A stretch of DNA of 27,038 nt, from NCBI GenBank assembly GCA_036510575.1, contig DATCDR010000045.1:1-27038 (forward strand), read 5' to 3'. Origin of the DNA: DATCDR01 sp036510575 (lineage in GTDB: Bacteria > Actinomycetota > Acidimicrobiia > Acidimicrobiales > Bog-793). The position numbers and the translations under genes were made by a program. Shown here in pieces: positions 15,789 to 22,538 of this stretch. The first letter of the stretch is position 1; every line of letters starts with the position of its first letter. The notes below the pieces were generated by a model. It worked only from the letters and a program-made list of their open reading frames with translations, made no database searches and was not told where the DNA came from.

Positions 15789-16390
15789 CTAGCCCATCCC
15801 GACAACCAGCCACCGGCGCGCTCGGGCGAAGAGATCGTCGGGGACGCTTCCTGGGTCGACACGCCGCTGGTGGACGAGGCCCTGGAAAAGTGCGAGGACT
15901 GCCGTCGTCACCTCCCTCGACGGAGCTTCGGCCGCACCGCCGGAGCGTCGAGAACCTTCACGACGAGCGGCTCGAGCGCGTCGACCTGCTCGCCGAGCTT
16001 CGAGGCCATAACCCCCATGGCGTCCGGGTTGCGCACCGCGTAGAGCCAGAACTCTGCCTGCAACGGTGCGAGCTCGGTGATTCGGTCGGCGACTTTCCTG
16101 AACAGCTGGCCGAGCGCATCAAAGGGGTCCTCGTCACCAGCGCGCTCCCGGTCGAGGATCTCGGCAACGGCGGTGACCCGCCGTGTGATCCTCTGCGATC
16201 TTCGGGCGGAGAGCAGCTCCAAGAACAGCTGCTCCTTGCTTCCGAAATTCGAGTAGACCGCCCCGGTCGGGTACCGGCCCAGTCGGCGATCTCTTCGACC
16301 GAGGCCCCCGCGAAGCGTCGGCCTCGCACCAGCATGCCCTCGATCACGATCATTCCGGCCTCTTCCAACGCGAGCGTCGGCTATAACGAG
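15789..16390 (-). pseudogene. TetR-family regulator, two frameshifts and a damaged start
   Basis: Three frames together make a TetR protein of about 200 residues. The first has RGRRFAGASVEEIADWAG. The second follows a one-base shift near 16260 and has GAVYSNFGSKEQLFLELLSA, then ADRITELAPLQAEFWLYAVR. The third, after a shift near 15915, has EVTTAVLALFQGLVHQRRVD and ends LFARARRWLVVGMG at 15789. SVEEIAxxAGxxxGAVYxxFxSKEQLF is the classic TetR helix-turn-helix. The region before the HTH looks eroded and runs straight into the divergent MMPL fragment, so the promoter region between them is gone. TetR genes beside MMPL pumps usually repress them, so one deletion may have removed both 5' ends (inference). 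Confidence 0.75.
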
Positions 16391-17256
16391 GTAGCGGGGG
16401 CGTTCGGTCCCGGTGCTCCAGGCACCCTCGAGGTCCTCGTCCCCATCGCTCTACAGAATGGAGCGTTGGCGCCGCTTTCGAAGCTCCGCGGTGTCGCTGC
16501 GACTACGCCGGGACCCTCGAACGATGGCTGGACCATGGACCAGGTCGTGCCCACTACTGGACCTTCGACCGCGGCGACGGGCGCGACCATCAAACGGCTT
16601 CGACGCGACCTTCCGCGGAAACTCTGATTGGTGGGGCCGCGGCAGAGAACTACGACCTCCAGGTGGCGCTGTCGACTCACACGCCGATCGTGTTCGGACT
16701 GCTCCTCGTGCTCGGCTTCATTCTCTTGCTCATTGCGCTCGGTGCTCCGCTCATTGCTGCTTCCGGCGTGCTGCTGACGGCACTCTCCGTCGCAGGAGCC
16801 TTCGGAGTCGCCCGGCTCATCTTCCAAGACGGCTATCTCTCGGGCGTGCTCAACTTCCAGCCCCAGGGCTTCGTGGACGCGTGGGGGCCGCTCTTCTTTG
16901 GGGCCATGGTCTTCGGCGTAGCAATGAACTACACGCTGTTCACGCTGTCAGCGGCGAAGGAGAGTCACGAGACTCATTCCGATCCGGAACACGGCATATT
17001 TGCCTCGGTTCGCACCTCCGGAAGGGTGGTCGTCTCCGCCGCCGCGGTAATGATCGCGGTGTTCTTGACGTTCGCCCTCTCGGGACCCCTCGCCCCAAAG
17101 GAGATGGGCGTGATCTTGGCAGTCGCGGTTGCACTCGATGCCCTTGTCGTGCGGCTCGTCCTACTTCCCGTCGTTCTTCGCTACGACCAGCACCTGAGTT
17201 GGTATCAGCCGAAGTGGCGCGGAAAGATGCTGCCGAAAGTCCACTTCTCGTATTGA
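16385..17256 (+). pseudogene. MMPL/RND-type efflux transporter, C-terminal half with a frameshift
   Basis: The fragment starts within the extracytoplasmic loop (FGPGAPGTLEVLVP) and runs through GWTMDQVVPTTGPSTAATGA and IKRLRRDLPR in frame 2. Near 16617 it shifts to frame 1: ETLIGGAAAENYDL, then membrane segments from THTPIVFGLLLVLGFILLLI to KEMGVILAVAVALDALVVRL. It ends WYQPKWRGKMLPKVHFSY. GGxxAxxxD before the membrane block and the ALDALVVRLVLLPVV helix fit the second half of MmpL-like lipid or drug exporters, which are about twice this length. The first half, including the start, is absent. No function is expected. It lies head to head with the TetR relic. Confidence 0.75.
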
Positions 17257-17351
17257 GCAATGACGCGACCGGCACGCGGGCCGGCCTCGCAAATGCGACT
17301 GGTGCCGTCCGGTGGACTCCTCGGACCAGCGCCGATTCGAGCACTACGGGT

Positions 17352-17367
17352 GTACCCTAGGGGGTAC
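17352..17367. promoter_or_regulatory. CsoR/CstR-type operator in front of cstR (site 1)
   Basis: The 16-bp site has perfect 6-base arms, GTACCC and GGGTAC, around TAGG. CsoR-family operators in other bacteria are GC-tract palindromes of this kind (TACCC...GGGTA). It ends 19 bases before the cstR start codon, as expected for autoregulation, and matches two further sites at 21333 and 21659. Confidence 0.75.
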
Positions 17368-17386
17368 TAATGAGGCGGGAGGGCCT

Positions 17387-17656
17387 GTGGAGTTTCCTGA
17401 AGAGACAGTGGCGGATCTACGGCTCCGTCTTCGCCGCGCCGCTGGTCAGGTGCAGGCTATCGAGTCGATGTTGGCCGAAGGGCGCGAGTGCCGCGAGATC
17501 GTGACCCAGCTGAGCGCCGCGACCAAGGCGCTCGAGCAGGTCGGCTTCCGGCTGATCGCCAGCGGGCTCGTCTACTGCATCGAACATCCCGAGGAAGCAG
17601 CGGCATCCGGATACCCCATCGACGAGGTGCAGCGTCTGTTCACCAAGCTGGCCTAG
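17387..17656 (+). CDS. cstR: CsoR-family repressor with CstR-like persulfide-sensor cysteines
   Basis: This 89-aa all-helical DUF156 protein starts at GTG 17387 with GGGAGG just upstream; a longer frame from 17312 would run through the operator. The core reads RLRRAAGQVQAIESMLAEGR, then ECREIVTQLSAATKALEQVG and LIASGLVYCIEHP. Copper-sensing CsoR uses Cys-x-His-Cys (C36, H61, C65). Here the cysteines are kept (C35, C64) but the His position is Gly60. That two-Cys, no-His pattern is the one of CstR, which forms di- and trisulfide bridges with persulfides and then releases DNA. The neighbouring sulfide and persulfide genes support this over a copper role. Loss of His could also occur in other CsoR subgroups, so the symbol is a working name. 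Confidence 0.8.
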   Translation: MEFPEETVADLRLRLRRAAGQVQAIESMLAEGRECREIVTQLSAATKALEQVGFRLIASGLVYCIEHPEEAAASGYPIDEVQRLFTKLA

Positions 17657-17723
17657 TCGCCATGCTGACCTCGGGATCCCCACAGACGGGACCTCGGTCG
17701 AAACATCCCCCTTACCGCCACTC

Positions 17724-17749
17724 ACTCGCCGGGCAGCGTCCCGGCGAGT
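17724..17749. terminator. Bidirectional terminator between cstR and the SQR operon
   Basis: A perfect 10-base stem, ACTCGCCGGG paired with CCCGGCGAGT, encloses a 6-base loop. It lies between two converging units: cstR ends at 17656 from the left and the 58-aa gene ends at 17756 from the right. There is no long T-tract, as is common in GC-rich actinobacteria. The position makes termination in both directions the simplest reading. Confidence 0.7.
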
Positions 17750-17755
17750 ACATAG

Positions 17756-17932
17756 CTAGTGGTGACCTTTGGCGACCATGCGCAGCATGCGTGCGTTGAA
17801 CGAGCAGAAGCGCACGATCTGCCGCGGGATGCTCTTTCTCGAGCGCAGTGTGCGAGGCGTGGGGAGCGGAGCGTTGGCGATCGCCTCTGTGGTCGAGTCA
17901 ATGCGGGCACTTCCGTTGGCATCGGTGGGCAT
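17756..17932 (-). CDS. Small basic protein downstream of an SQR-like gene
   Basis: This 58-aa protein starts at ATG 17932 with GGAG 8 bases upstream. It begins 5 bases after the restored stop of the SQR-like gene, so it is the last gene of that operon. The N-terminal half is polar. The C-terminal half, SIPRQIVRFCSFNARMLRMV followed by AKGHH, is an amphipathic, Arg-rich helix with a single Cys43 and a terminal His pair. I recall short proteins with an IPxQxVRFxxxNxxMxRM pattern near sulfide-oxidation genes in actinobacteria, but no function is known to me. A membrane-edge or SQR-associated subunit is a guess. The ribosome binding site, tight spacing and terminator just downstream support that it is real. 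Confidence 0.6.
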   Translation of the reverse strand: MPTDANGSARIDSTTEAIANAPLPTPRTLRSRKSIPRQIVRFCSFNARMLRMVAKGHH

Positions 17933-17937
17933 CGTCG

Positions 17938-19385
17938 TCACTCCGGGATCAGGTACCACAGTGGATACGCCTTCGCCTTGTAGATGAACAGGTAGTGCAG
18001 CATCAGCTTCGTCCAGTGGCCGGCGAGGCCAATCTCACCCGAGGTTGCCTTGAGATCTCTCCCGGATTCGGGAAAGCGTGCACGATCGGGAACATCGTCA
18101 TCGAGGCCGCCGAGCCGTGTCGCATCCCCACTCCTGCCGAGGCGATGCAGGCCGCGCCCATGGACGCCATCGAGGCCGTGCAGAGCTCCGCGGTGGCGCC
18201 CTTCTTGATCCGTCGCGCGATGGATTCGGCAACCGTGCGGCCCATGACACCCGAGGGCATGCCGGTGCGAGGTGGAGCCGGTGAGATCATCGTGCCGCTC
18301 GGGCTCGTACGAGGTCTCGAAATCGGGTGCGGCGGCGCGAATGCAATGCCGATCCCAAAGATGTTCTGTGCGATCGCGCTCTGATAGGTCTTCGGCCAGT
18401 CCCCGGGGGACCACTCCTCGTAGGGCTTTGGTGCGTAGTCCGCATCGACCCTCATGAATCCGCTCGGTGCGAAGACCTGCTCGGAGATGTCGTTGCCCTC
18501 AGCGTCGTAGGCCTTGATGTCGACACCACGAAACGGTGGGAGCAACATCGCAAAGTCGAAGGGGAGCTCGCCGGTCGTGCCGTCGAGCAGCTCGTAGTGA
18601 ATGATGCCGGGGTCAACGGCCTTGACGTGGGCCCCGACGATCGCGGCAACGCCCCGCTCGCGAAAGAGCGACTCGGTCCAAAGCTTGGAGTTGGAGACGA
18701 ACCCCTGTTGGTCGAAGGCGAGCCCGCCGACGCCGAAGTCACCGAGCTCGTACTCGTTGCTGAGATAGGTGAGCTCGGCCATGTCGCGAACACCGGCCTG
18801 GCGGAGCTCGTGCTCGACGTTGAAGGTGTACTCGAAGGCAGCGCCTTCGCAGGTGCAGCCTCCGTGACCGACCCCGATCACGAGCCGCTTGTGTGCGCCG
18901 GCTTTCATCTCTTTGATGACCTTGGCGAACGCCTTCGCCGTTGCTTGGGCATGGTCCACTGTGCAGACCGAGAGCGAGTTGGCGTCGGGACCGAGGCCGG
19001 GCGTGGCGGCGAAGTTGAGCTTCGGCCCGGTTGCGTTGATGAGGTAGTCGTAACGGAGTCGAGCTGCCTCACCTGCCCTCGCGGGGTCGGTGTACGTGAT
19101 GTCGATTGCACCGGTCGCGCCGAGCTCGTCGCCGAACGGGCGAATCGCGACGCCGAGTGCCTGATGGAATTCGATGCCCAAGCGCTTGTAGACGGGACGA
19201 AGCGGGAAGCGGACCTGCTTTTCGTCCATACGACCAACGCCGACCCAGATATTCGAGGGAATCCAATTGTAGTTCGCTGCTGGCGAGACCACGATCACCT
19301 CGTGATCTCTCCCGAGCGCTCGCTTGAGATAGAGCGCAGCGGTGTGGCCGGAGATTCCCGCTCCCATGACGATGACCCGTGCCAT
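17938..19385 (-). pseudogene. Sulfide:quinone oxidoreductase-like flavoprotein with a late frameshift
   Basis: SQR enzymes oxidise sulfide at the membrane and pass electrons to quinone. AGGAGG lies just before the ATG. The FAD motif is VIVMGAGISGHTAA (residues 4-17). Three cysteines match the SQR catalytic set: Cys141 in SVCTVDHA, Cys177 in GHGGCTCEGAAFEY, and Cys413 in MGAACIASAG. The main frame ends after MTMFPIV in nonsense and stops at 18003. The normal C-terminus is present in another frame: VPDRARFPESGRDLKATSGE, then HWTKLMLHYLFIYKAKAYPL and WYLIPE, stopping at 17938. Loss of one 10-bp unit of a CCCGATCGTC-type tandem repeat would explain the shift, since MFPIVPDRARFPESGRD is then restored. 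The mutant lacks the membrane-binding C-terminal helices. It could be a pseudogene, a phase-variable gene or a sequence error. It lies 24 bases after the reductase-rhodanese gene. Confidence 0.8.
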
Positions 19386-19409
19386 AGCTCCTCCTCGATT
19401 CGGAACGAC

Positions 19410-21149
19410 CTACGGCCCCCGAGTGAGGACGGCGGCGGCGATGCTGTCGCGCTCCCGCCTCGCAGGCACGTCGGTTCGATCACGTGTGATGGCGTTCGGA
19501 GCGGTCGCGGTCGCGACTTCGAGCGCCCGACGGGCCGCATCCCATGTCGCATAACCCCCGTCCAGGTTTCGCGCCTTGAGCCCGACATCTTGTAGCAGCG
19601 CCGTTGCGGTGTGGCCGCGTTGGCCGACTTCGCAGTAGACGAGGAATGGTCCCAGCCCGAGATCCGCCAGTCCCTCCCGAAGTCGATCCACAGGGACGTT
19701 GCGGGAGCCCGGTATCGCACCCGCGGCGTGCTCGCGTTCGGTTCGTACGTCGAGCAACCTCCACCCGCTCGCGACGAGTTCGTTTACCTCGCTTGGTTCG
19801 ACGACGTCACAGTCTCCCGAAAGGACATTCTCGGCCATGTAGCCGAGCATGTTGACGGGGTCCTTGGCCGAGGAGAACGGCGGGGCGTAGGCGAGTTCGA
19901 GATCTGCCAGTCCATCTGCGGTGATGCCGCCGGAGATCGCTGTTGCGATGACGTCGATCCGCTTGTCCACGCCCTCTCGACCGATGGCCTGCGCACCGAG
20001 GATCCGACCGTCATCGGGGTTGAAGAGCAGCTTCATCGCGAGGCGCGTCGCGCCCGGGTAGTAGGTCGCGTGATTGAACGGATGCGAATGCACCGCCCGA
20101 TAGGGGATTCCGGCAGTGCGCAATCGTCGCTCACTCCACCCGGTCATCGCGACAACAAGATCGAAGACCTTGACGATCGCGGTGCCAAGCGCCGGTGCAG
20201 GACGGGCGGCGCGGCCGGCGATGTGATCTGCCGCTCGTCGGCCTTGCCGGTTAGCGATGTTGGCGAGTGCGACGAGCGAGGTCGCAGCATTTACGGCATC
20301 GGTCTTTTCGACCGCGTCACCGACTGCGTAGATGTTGGGGTCACTCGTCTGATACGCATCGTCCACGTCGATCCCACCGAGCGGCCCGATGGCGAGGCCA
20401 GCCATCTCCGCGAGGCGAATGTCGGGACGAACGCCGATTGCCCCGACGACGAGATCGGCGTCGATCGTTCGACCCGTCGCAAGAACGACGCCATTCTCGG
20501 CGATCTCGGCGACGCCGACACCGACCTCGACGCTGATCCCATGCGCACGAAGCTCCTCGAGGACGAGCACGGCAAGCTCGGCATCGAGCGGCGTCAGCAC
20601 CTGCGGCGCTGCTTCAACCACGGTGACACCGACCCCTGCGCGCGAGAGGTTCTCCGCGGTCTCAAGTCCGATGAAACCCGCGCCGATCACGACGGCAGTG
20701 CGGGGATGCTGGCTCACGATCTCGGCGAGTGCCTCCGCGTCCTCGACGGTCCTTAGTGAGCGCACGTGTTCGATACCGGGTATGGGCGGTCGCAGTGAGG
20801 TCGCACCGGGGCTGAGGAGCAACTGGTCGTAGGAGAGTACGTGTTGCGTGGCATCGATCGTGGACCTTGTCGTGACAGTCCTTGCCGCTGCATCAATGTC
20901 GACGACCTCGCAGTCAACACGGACGTCGAGCCGAAAGCGGTCATGCAGGGTCGAGGGCGTCTGGAGGAGCAAGTCCTCCTCGTCTTCGATCACGCCGCCG
21001 ATGAAGTAGGGCAGTCCACAGTTCGCGTACGAAACATGCGCCGATCGTTCGATGACAGTGATTTCGGCGTCTGATTCAAGACGTCGCAGACGCGTCGCGG
21101 CCGACATCCCTCCCGCGATCCCTCCGACGATGATGACTCTGCGGGGCAT
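19410..21149 (-). CDS. CoA-disulfide/persulfide reductase with C-terminal rhodanese domain
   Basis: This 579-aa flavoprotein belongs to the CDR-RHD (NADH-dependent persulfide reductase) group. The FAD motif VGGIAGGMSAATRLRR is at residues 8-23, and the active-site Cys44 in SYANCGLPYFIGG attacks CoA disulfide or persulfide. The NAD(P) motif VVIGAGFIGLETAENL is at 153-168, and the second FAD motif TSDPNIYAVGDA at 268-279. The dimerisation domain runs to about 445 with NHATYYPGA and AYAPPFSSAKDPVN. A rhodanese domain fills residues 450-550, with catalytic Cys506 in the loop VYCEVGQRG and DVRTEREHAAGAIPGS before it. Such proteins reduce low-molecular-weight persulfides to sulfide and thiol. It heads the operon with the SQR-like and 58-aa genes. 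Rhodanese and reductase cysteines are both intact. Confidence 0.92.
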   Translation of the reverse strand: MPRRVIIVGGIAGGMSAATRLRRLESDAEITVIERSAHVSYANCGLPYFIGGVIEDEEDLLLQTPSTLHDRFRLDVRVDCEVVDIDAAARTVTTRSTIDATQHVLSYDQLLLSPGATSLRPPIPGIEHVRSLRTVEDAEALAEIVSQHPRTAVVIGAGFIGLETAENLSRAGVGVTVVEAAPQVLTPLDAELAVLVLEELRAHGISVEVGVGVAEIAENGVVLATGRTIDADLVVGAIGVRPDIRLAEMAGLAIGPLGGIDVDDAYQTSDPNIYAVGDAVEKTDAVNAATSLVALANIANRQGRRAADHIAGRAARPAPALGTAIVKVFDLVVAMTGWSERRLRTAGIPYRAVHSHPFNHATYYPGATRLAMKLLFNPDDGRILGAQAIGREGVDKRIDVIATAISGGITADGLADLELAYAPPFSSAKDPVNMLGYMAENVLSGDCDVVEPSEVNELVASGWRLLDVRTEREHAAGAIPGSRNVPVDRLREGLADLGLGPFLVYCEVGQRGHTATALLQDVGLKARNLDGGYATWDAARRALEVATATAPNAITRDRTDVPARRERDSIAAAVLTRGP

Positions 21150-21277
21150 CAGTAGACCCTCCGTTCGGGCGAGTTCGAGATGACTCTCGGCGTCAGTCGT
21201 GCTGAGAGCGCTAGCACCACTCTCTCGAGGTGACCTTTTTCGGACGCTGACCTAATCATCTGCCCTCCTGAGCTGTC

Positions 21278-21313
21278 GCCCTAGGTGGCTGGTGTACACC
21301 AGCCACCTAGGGC
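21278..21313. repeat. Perfect 36-bp palindrome in a divergent promoter region
   Basis: The left arm GCCCTAGGTGGCTGGTGT (21278-21295) is followed directly by its exact reverse complement (21296-21313), with no spacer. It lies 128 bases upstream of the reductase-rhodanese gene and about 60 bases upstream of the DUF2892 gene. Both are transcribed away from it, so an ordinary terminator has no obvious purpose here. It could be a large operator, a barrier between divergent transcripts, or the mark of a former mobile element. Confidence 0.8.
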
Positions 21314-21332
21314 CTTTCGGCACTAATTCAAT

Positions 21333-21348
21333 ATACCCCCATAGGTAT
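21333..21348. promoter_or_regulatory. CsoR/CstR-type operator in front of the DUF2892 gene (site 2)
   Basis: The 16-bp site has perfect arms ATACC and GGTAT around CCCATA, the same overall length and TACC-N8-GGTA core as the cstR site. It ends 26 bases before the ATG of the DUF2892 gene. AT-rich bases (ATTCAATATA) just upstream are suitable for a promoter. It may also act on the divergent reductase operon. Confidence 0.7.
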
Positions 21349-21374
21349 GTGACACGTTGAGGAAAGGAGCGCTC

Positions 21375-21557
21375 ATGGGCTTCTTCCGCTTTATGGCCAC
21401 TTCTGCAGGTCGACTCGTCAGAGTGGTCGCCGGCGTGGTGATGATCGTGATCGGTCTCGTCGCGGGCGGTGGTTGGTGCGACCTCGCTGTAGTCGGATTC
21501 GTTCCGCTACTCGCAGCGGCGTTCGACGTCTGCGGTTTCGCGCCGCTGTTCGGTTAG
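21375..21557 (+). CDS. DUF2892 (YgaP-type) small membrane protein
   Basis: This 60-aa protein has AAAGGAG six bases before its ATG; an ORF start at 21357 is not needed. It has two hydrophobic segments: RLVRVVAGVVMIVIGLVAGG, and CDLAVVGFVPLLAAAFDVCG, followed by FAPLFG. The R-x-x-R-x-x-x-G...VG-x-x-P-L-x-x-x-x-x-x-x-C-x-x-x-P-L pattern is DUF2892. This domain is found as the membrane tail of rhodanese YgaP and as stand-alone proteins beside rhodaneses. Three residues may matter for sulfur chemistry: Cys in WCDL, Cys in DVCG, and the proline after it. Its own CstR-type operator upstream ties it to the persulfide response. Confidence 0.85.
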   Translation: MGFFRFMATSAGRLVRVVAGVVMIVIGLVAGGGWCDLAVVGFVPLLAAAFDVCGFAPLFG

Positions 21558-21658
21558 CCGTACCACGCCGAGACATCCGCGCGAATAGCGGGCGCTGGTC
21601 GCAGCTCGATCACGGATGGTCTCGAGGTGCTCAGCTACCCATCGGCCACTCGATCATG

Positions 21659-21674
21659 ATACCATGGGGGGTAT
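21659..21674. promoter_or_regulatory. CsoR/CstR-type operator overlapping the start of the Cys-rich gene (site 3)
   Basis: The site has perfect arms ATACC and GGTAT around ATGGGG, the same 16-bp design as the sites at 17352 and 21333. The right arm overlaps the ATG of the 53-aa Cys-rich gene (21673). Repressor bound here would cover the start codon and the likely transcription start. No Shine-Dalgarno sequence is separable from the operator, so a leaderless mRNA is possible. Confidence 0.7.
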
Positions 21675-21834
21675 GTGTAGAGCCACCGTATGTCGAAAGT
21701 GCCACCGGCCGACCTGGAAAGGCTGCGGCCTTCACGTAGAGCAGGTTCTCGGTCACGTTCCGCCTGAGGAGCGTTGTCAGTGCCGCTACGCACCCGCTGC
21801 AGACAAGAAGCGAGGTATCTTCTCGCGTCGCTGA
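21673..21834 (+). CDS. Small cysteine-rich protein
   Basis: The 53-aa protein reads MCRATVCRKCHRPTWKGCGL, then HVEQVLGHVPPEERCQCRYA, and has a basic tail ending FSRR. It has six cysteines in the order C-x4-C-x2-C-x7-C...C-x-C, plus two histidines, which suits a small zinc ribbon or a redox/sulfur-binding protein. I recall similar short actinobacterial proteins with a CRxCxKxTWxGCGxHV pattern and no assigned function. An in-frame ATG three codons earlier (21664) is also possible; both starts lie in the CstR-type operator. It stands alone between the DUF2892 gene and the DsrE operon. The operator makes a role in the persulfide response likely, though unproven. Confidence 0.7.
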   Translation: MCRATVCRKCHRPTWKGCGLHVEQVLGHVPPEERCQCRYAPAADKKRGIFSRR

Positions 21835-22024
21835 TCGGCCACATGACTCGCGGCTCGCGGTTGCGGTTCGTCGGCGTTCTCCTGTCGTACGTCCGGCTGG
21901 TGGCTGTGACGCTCACGACCGAGTCTTGATATGGCGACACGACCGGCTTGGTCACCTAAACGAGCAGAAGTCGGCTCCGAGATTGCGAGCGCCAGCTCGA
22001 ATGCGTCAGGTGGTCTGGGGTGTC

Positions 22025-22492
22025 TCAAGTGAAGATGATCTCGCCGCCTGCCGCCATCTCGTAGAACTCACCGACGGTAATGATGTCCTTCACCTGGTCG
22101 ATGAGGTCGTCCTTGGTGAGCTCGAAGAGGTCACAGGAGGCTTTGCAGCCGTAGGGGCCCGCGCCGGTGTCGGCGATCATCTCGATGGACTCCGGGATCG
22201 CGGGGATGTCGAGCTTTTCCATCTTGTGCTCGAGGTAGTGCGTCATGACCGAGGACATGCCCGGGACGACTCCGGCGAGCGTGGCGAGATGAAGGCCCGG
22301 ATTACCGACGGTTGCCACCTTGATGTGCTCGTGGCGCGCCTTGTGGACTGCGTCGAGACCGAAGAAGGTGAAGAACAGGTTCGCCTCGATGCCTTCGGCG
22401 CGCGCTCCGTTGGCCATGATTAGAGCTGGATAGATGCCCTCGAGTGAGCCCTTCGACACGATGATGGATACCTTCTCGACGGTGTCGGCCAT
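22025..22492 (-). CDS. DsrE-family sulfur-transfer-like protein
   Basis: This 155-aa protein has GGAAGGAG five bases before its ATG. The fold signature of the DsrE/DsrF group is clear: KVSIIVSKGSLEGIYPALIM at the start, FFTFFGLDAV, GNPG...VVPGMSS, and an end reading VKDIITVGEFYEMAAGG followed by EIIFT. This is closest to the DsrE2-like branch. A Cys pair, Cys116 and Cys120, lies in GPYGCKASCDLFELTKDDL, where the active cysteine of the family is expected. Such proteins carry sulfane sulfur between rhodanese, TusA and TusE/DsrC carriers in the cytoplasm. It follows the TusE-like gene by 46 bases and is the last gene of the second SQR operon. Confidence 0.85.
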   Translation of the reverse strand: MADTVEKVSIIVSKGSLEGIYPALIMANGARAEGIEANLFFTFFGLDAVHKARHEHIKVATVGNPGLHLATLAGVVPGMSSVMTHYLEHKMEKLDIPAIPESIEMIADTGAGPYGCKASCDLFELTKDDLIDQVKDIITVGEFYEMAAGGEIIFT

Positions 22493-22538
22493 GGTTACTC
22501 CTTCCGTTGGAGCCGGCGATTGCAGCCGGTGTGCATGA

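Noticed and set aside
15486..16043. A plus-strand protein in the interval after the CDF-like gene
   Set aside because: The minus strand of the same DNA reads as the C-terminus of a TetR regulator across frameshifts, which explains the sequence better.
17387..17656. Copper-sensing CsoR
   Set aside because: The copper-binding His position is Gly and no copper ATPase or chaperone gene is nearby; sulfur genes are.
18003..18090. Programmed -1 frameshifting to express the full SQR-like protein
   Set aside because: No slippery heptamer of the X-XXY-YYZ type in the right frame and no clear downstream structure was seen; repeat-unit loss explains the shift better.
18327..19595. A 422-aa plus-strand protein
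   Set aside because: It lies antisense to the SQR-like gene, whose FAD motif and catalytic cysteines are unmistakable. Long antisense frames are common in GC-rich DNA.
19611..20756. A 381-aa plus-strand protein
   Set aside because: It is antisense to the reductase-rhodanese gene and has no family features.
21278..21313. Ordinary rho-independent terminator
   Set aside because: It lies upstream of both divergent genes, has no loop and no T-tract; kept as an unexplained palindrome.
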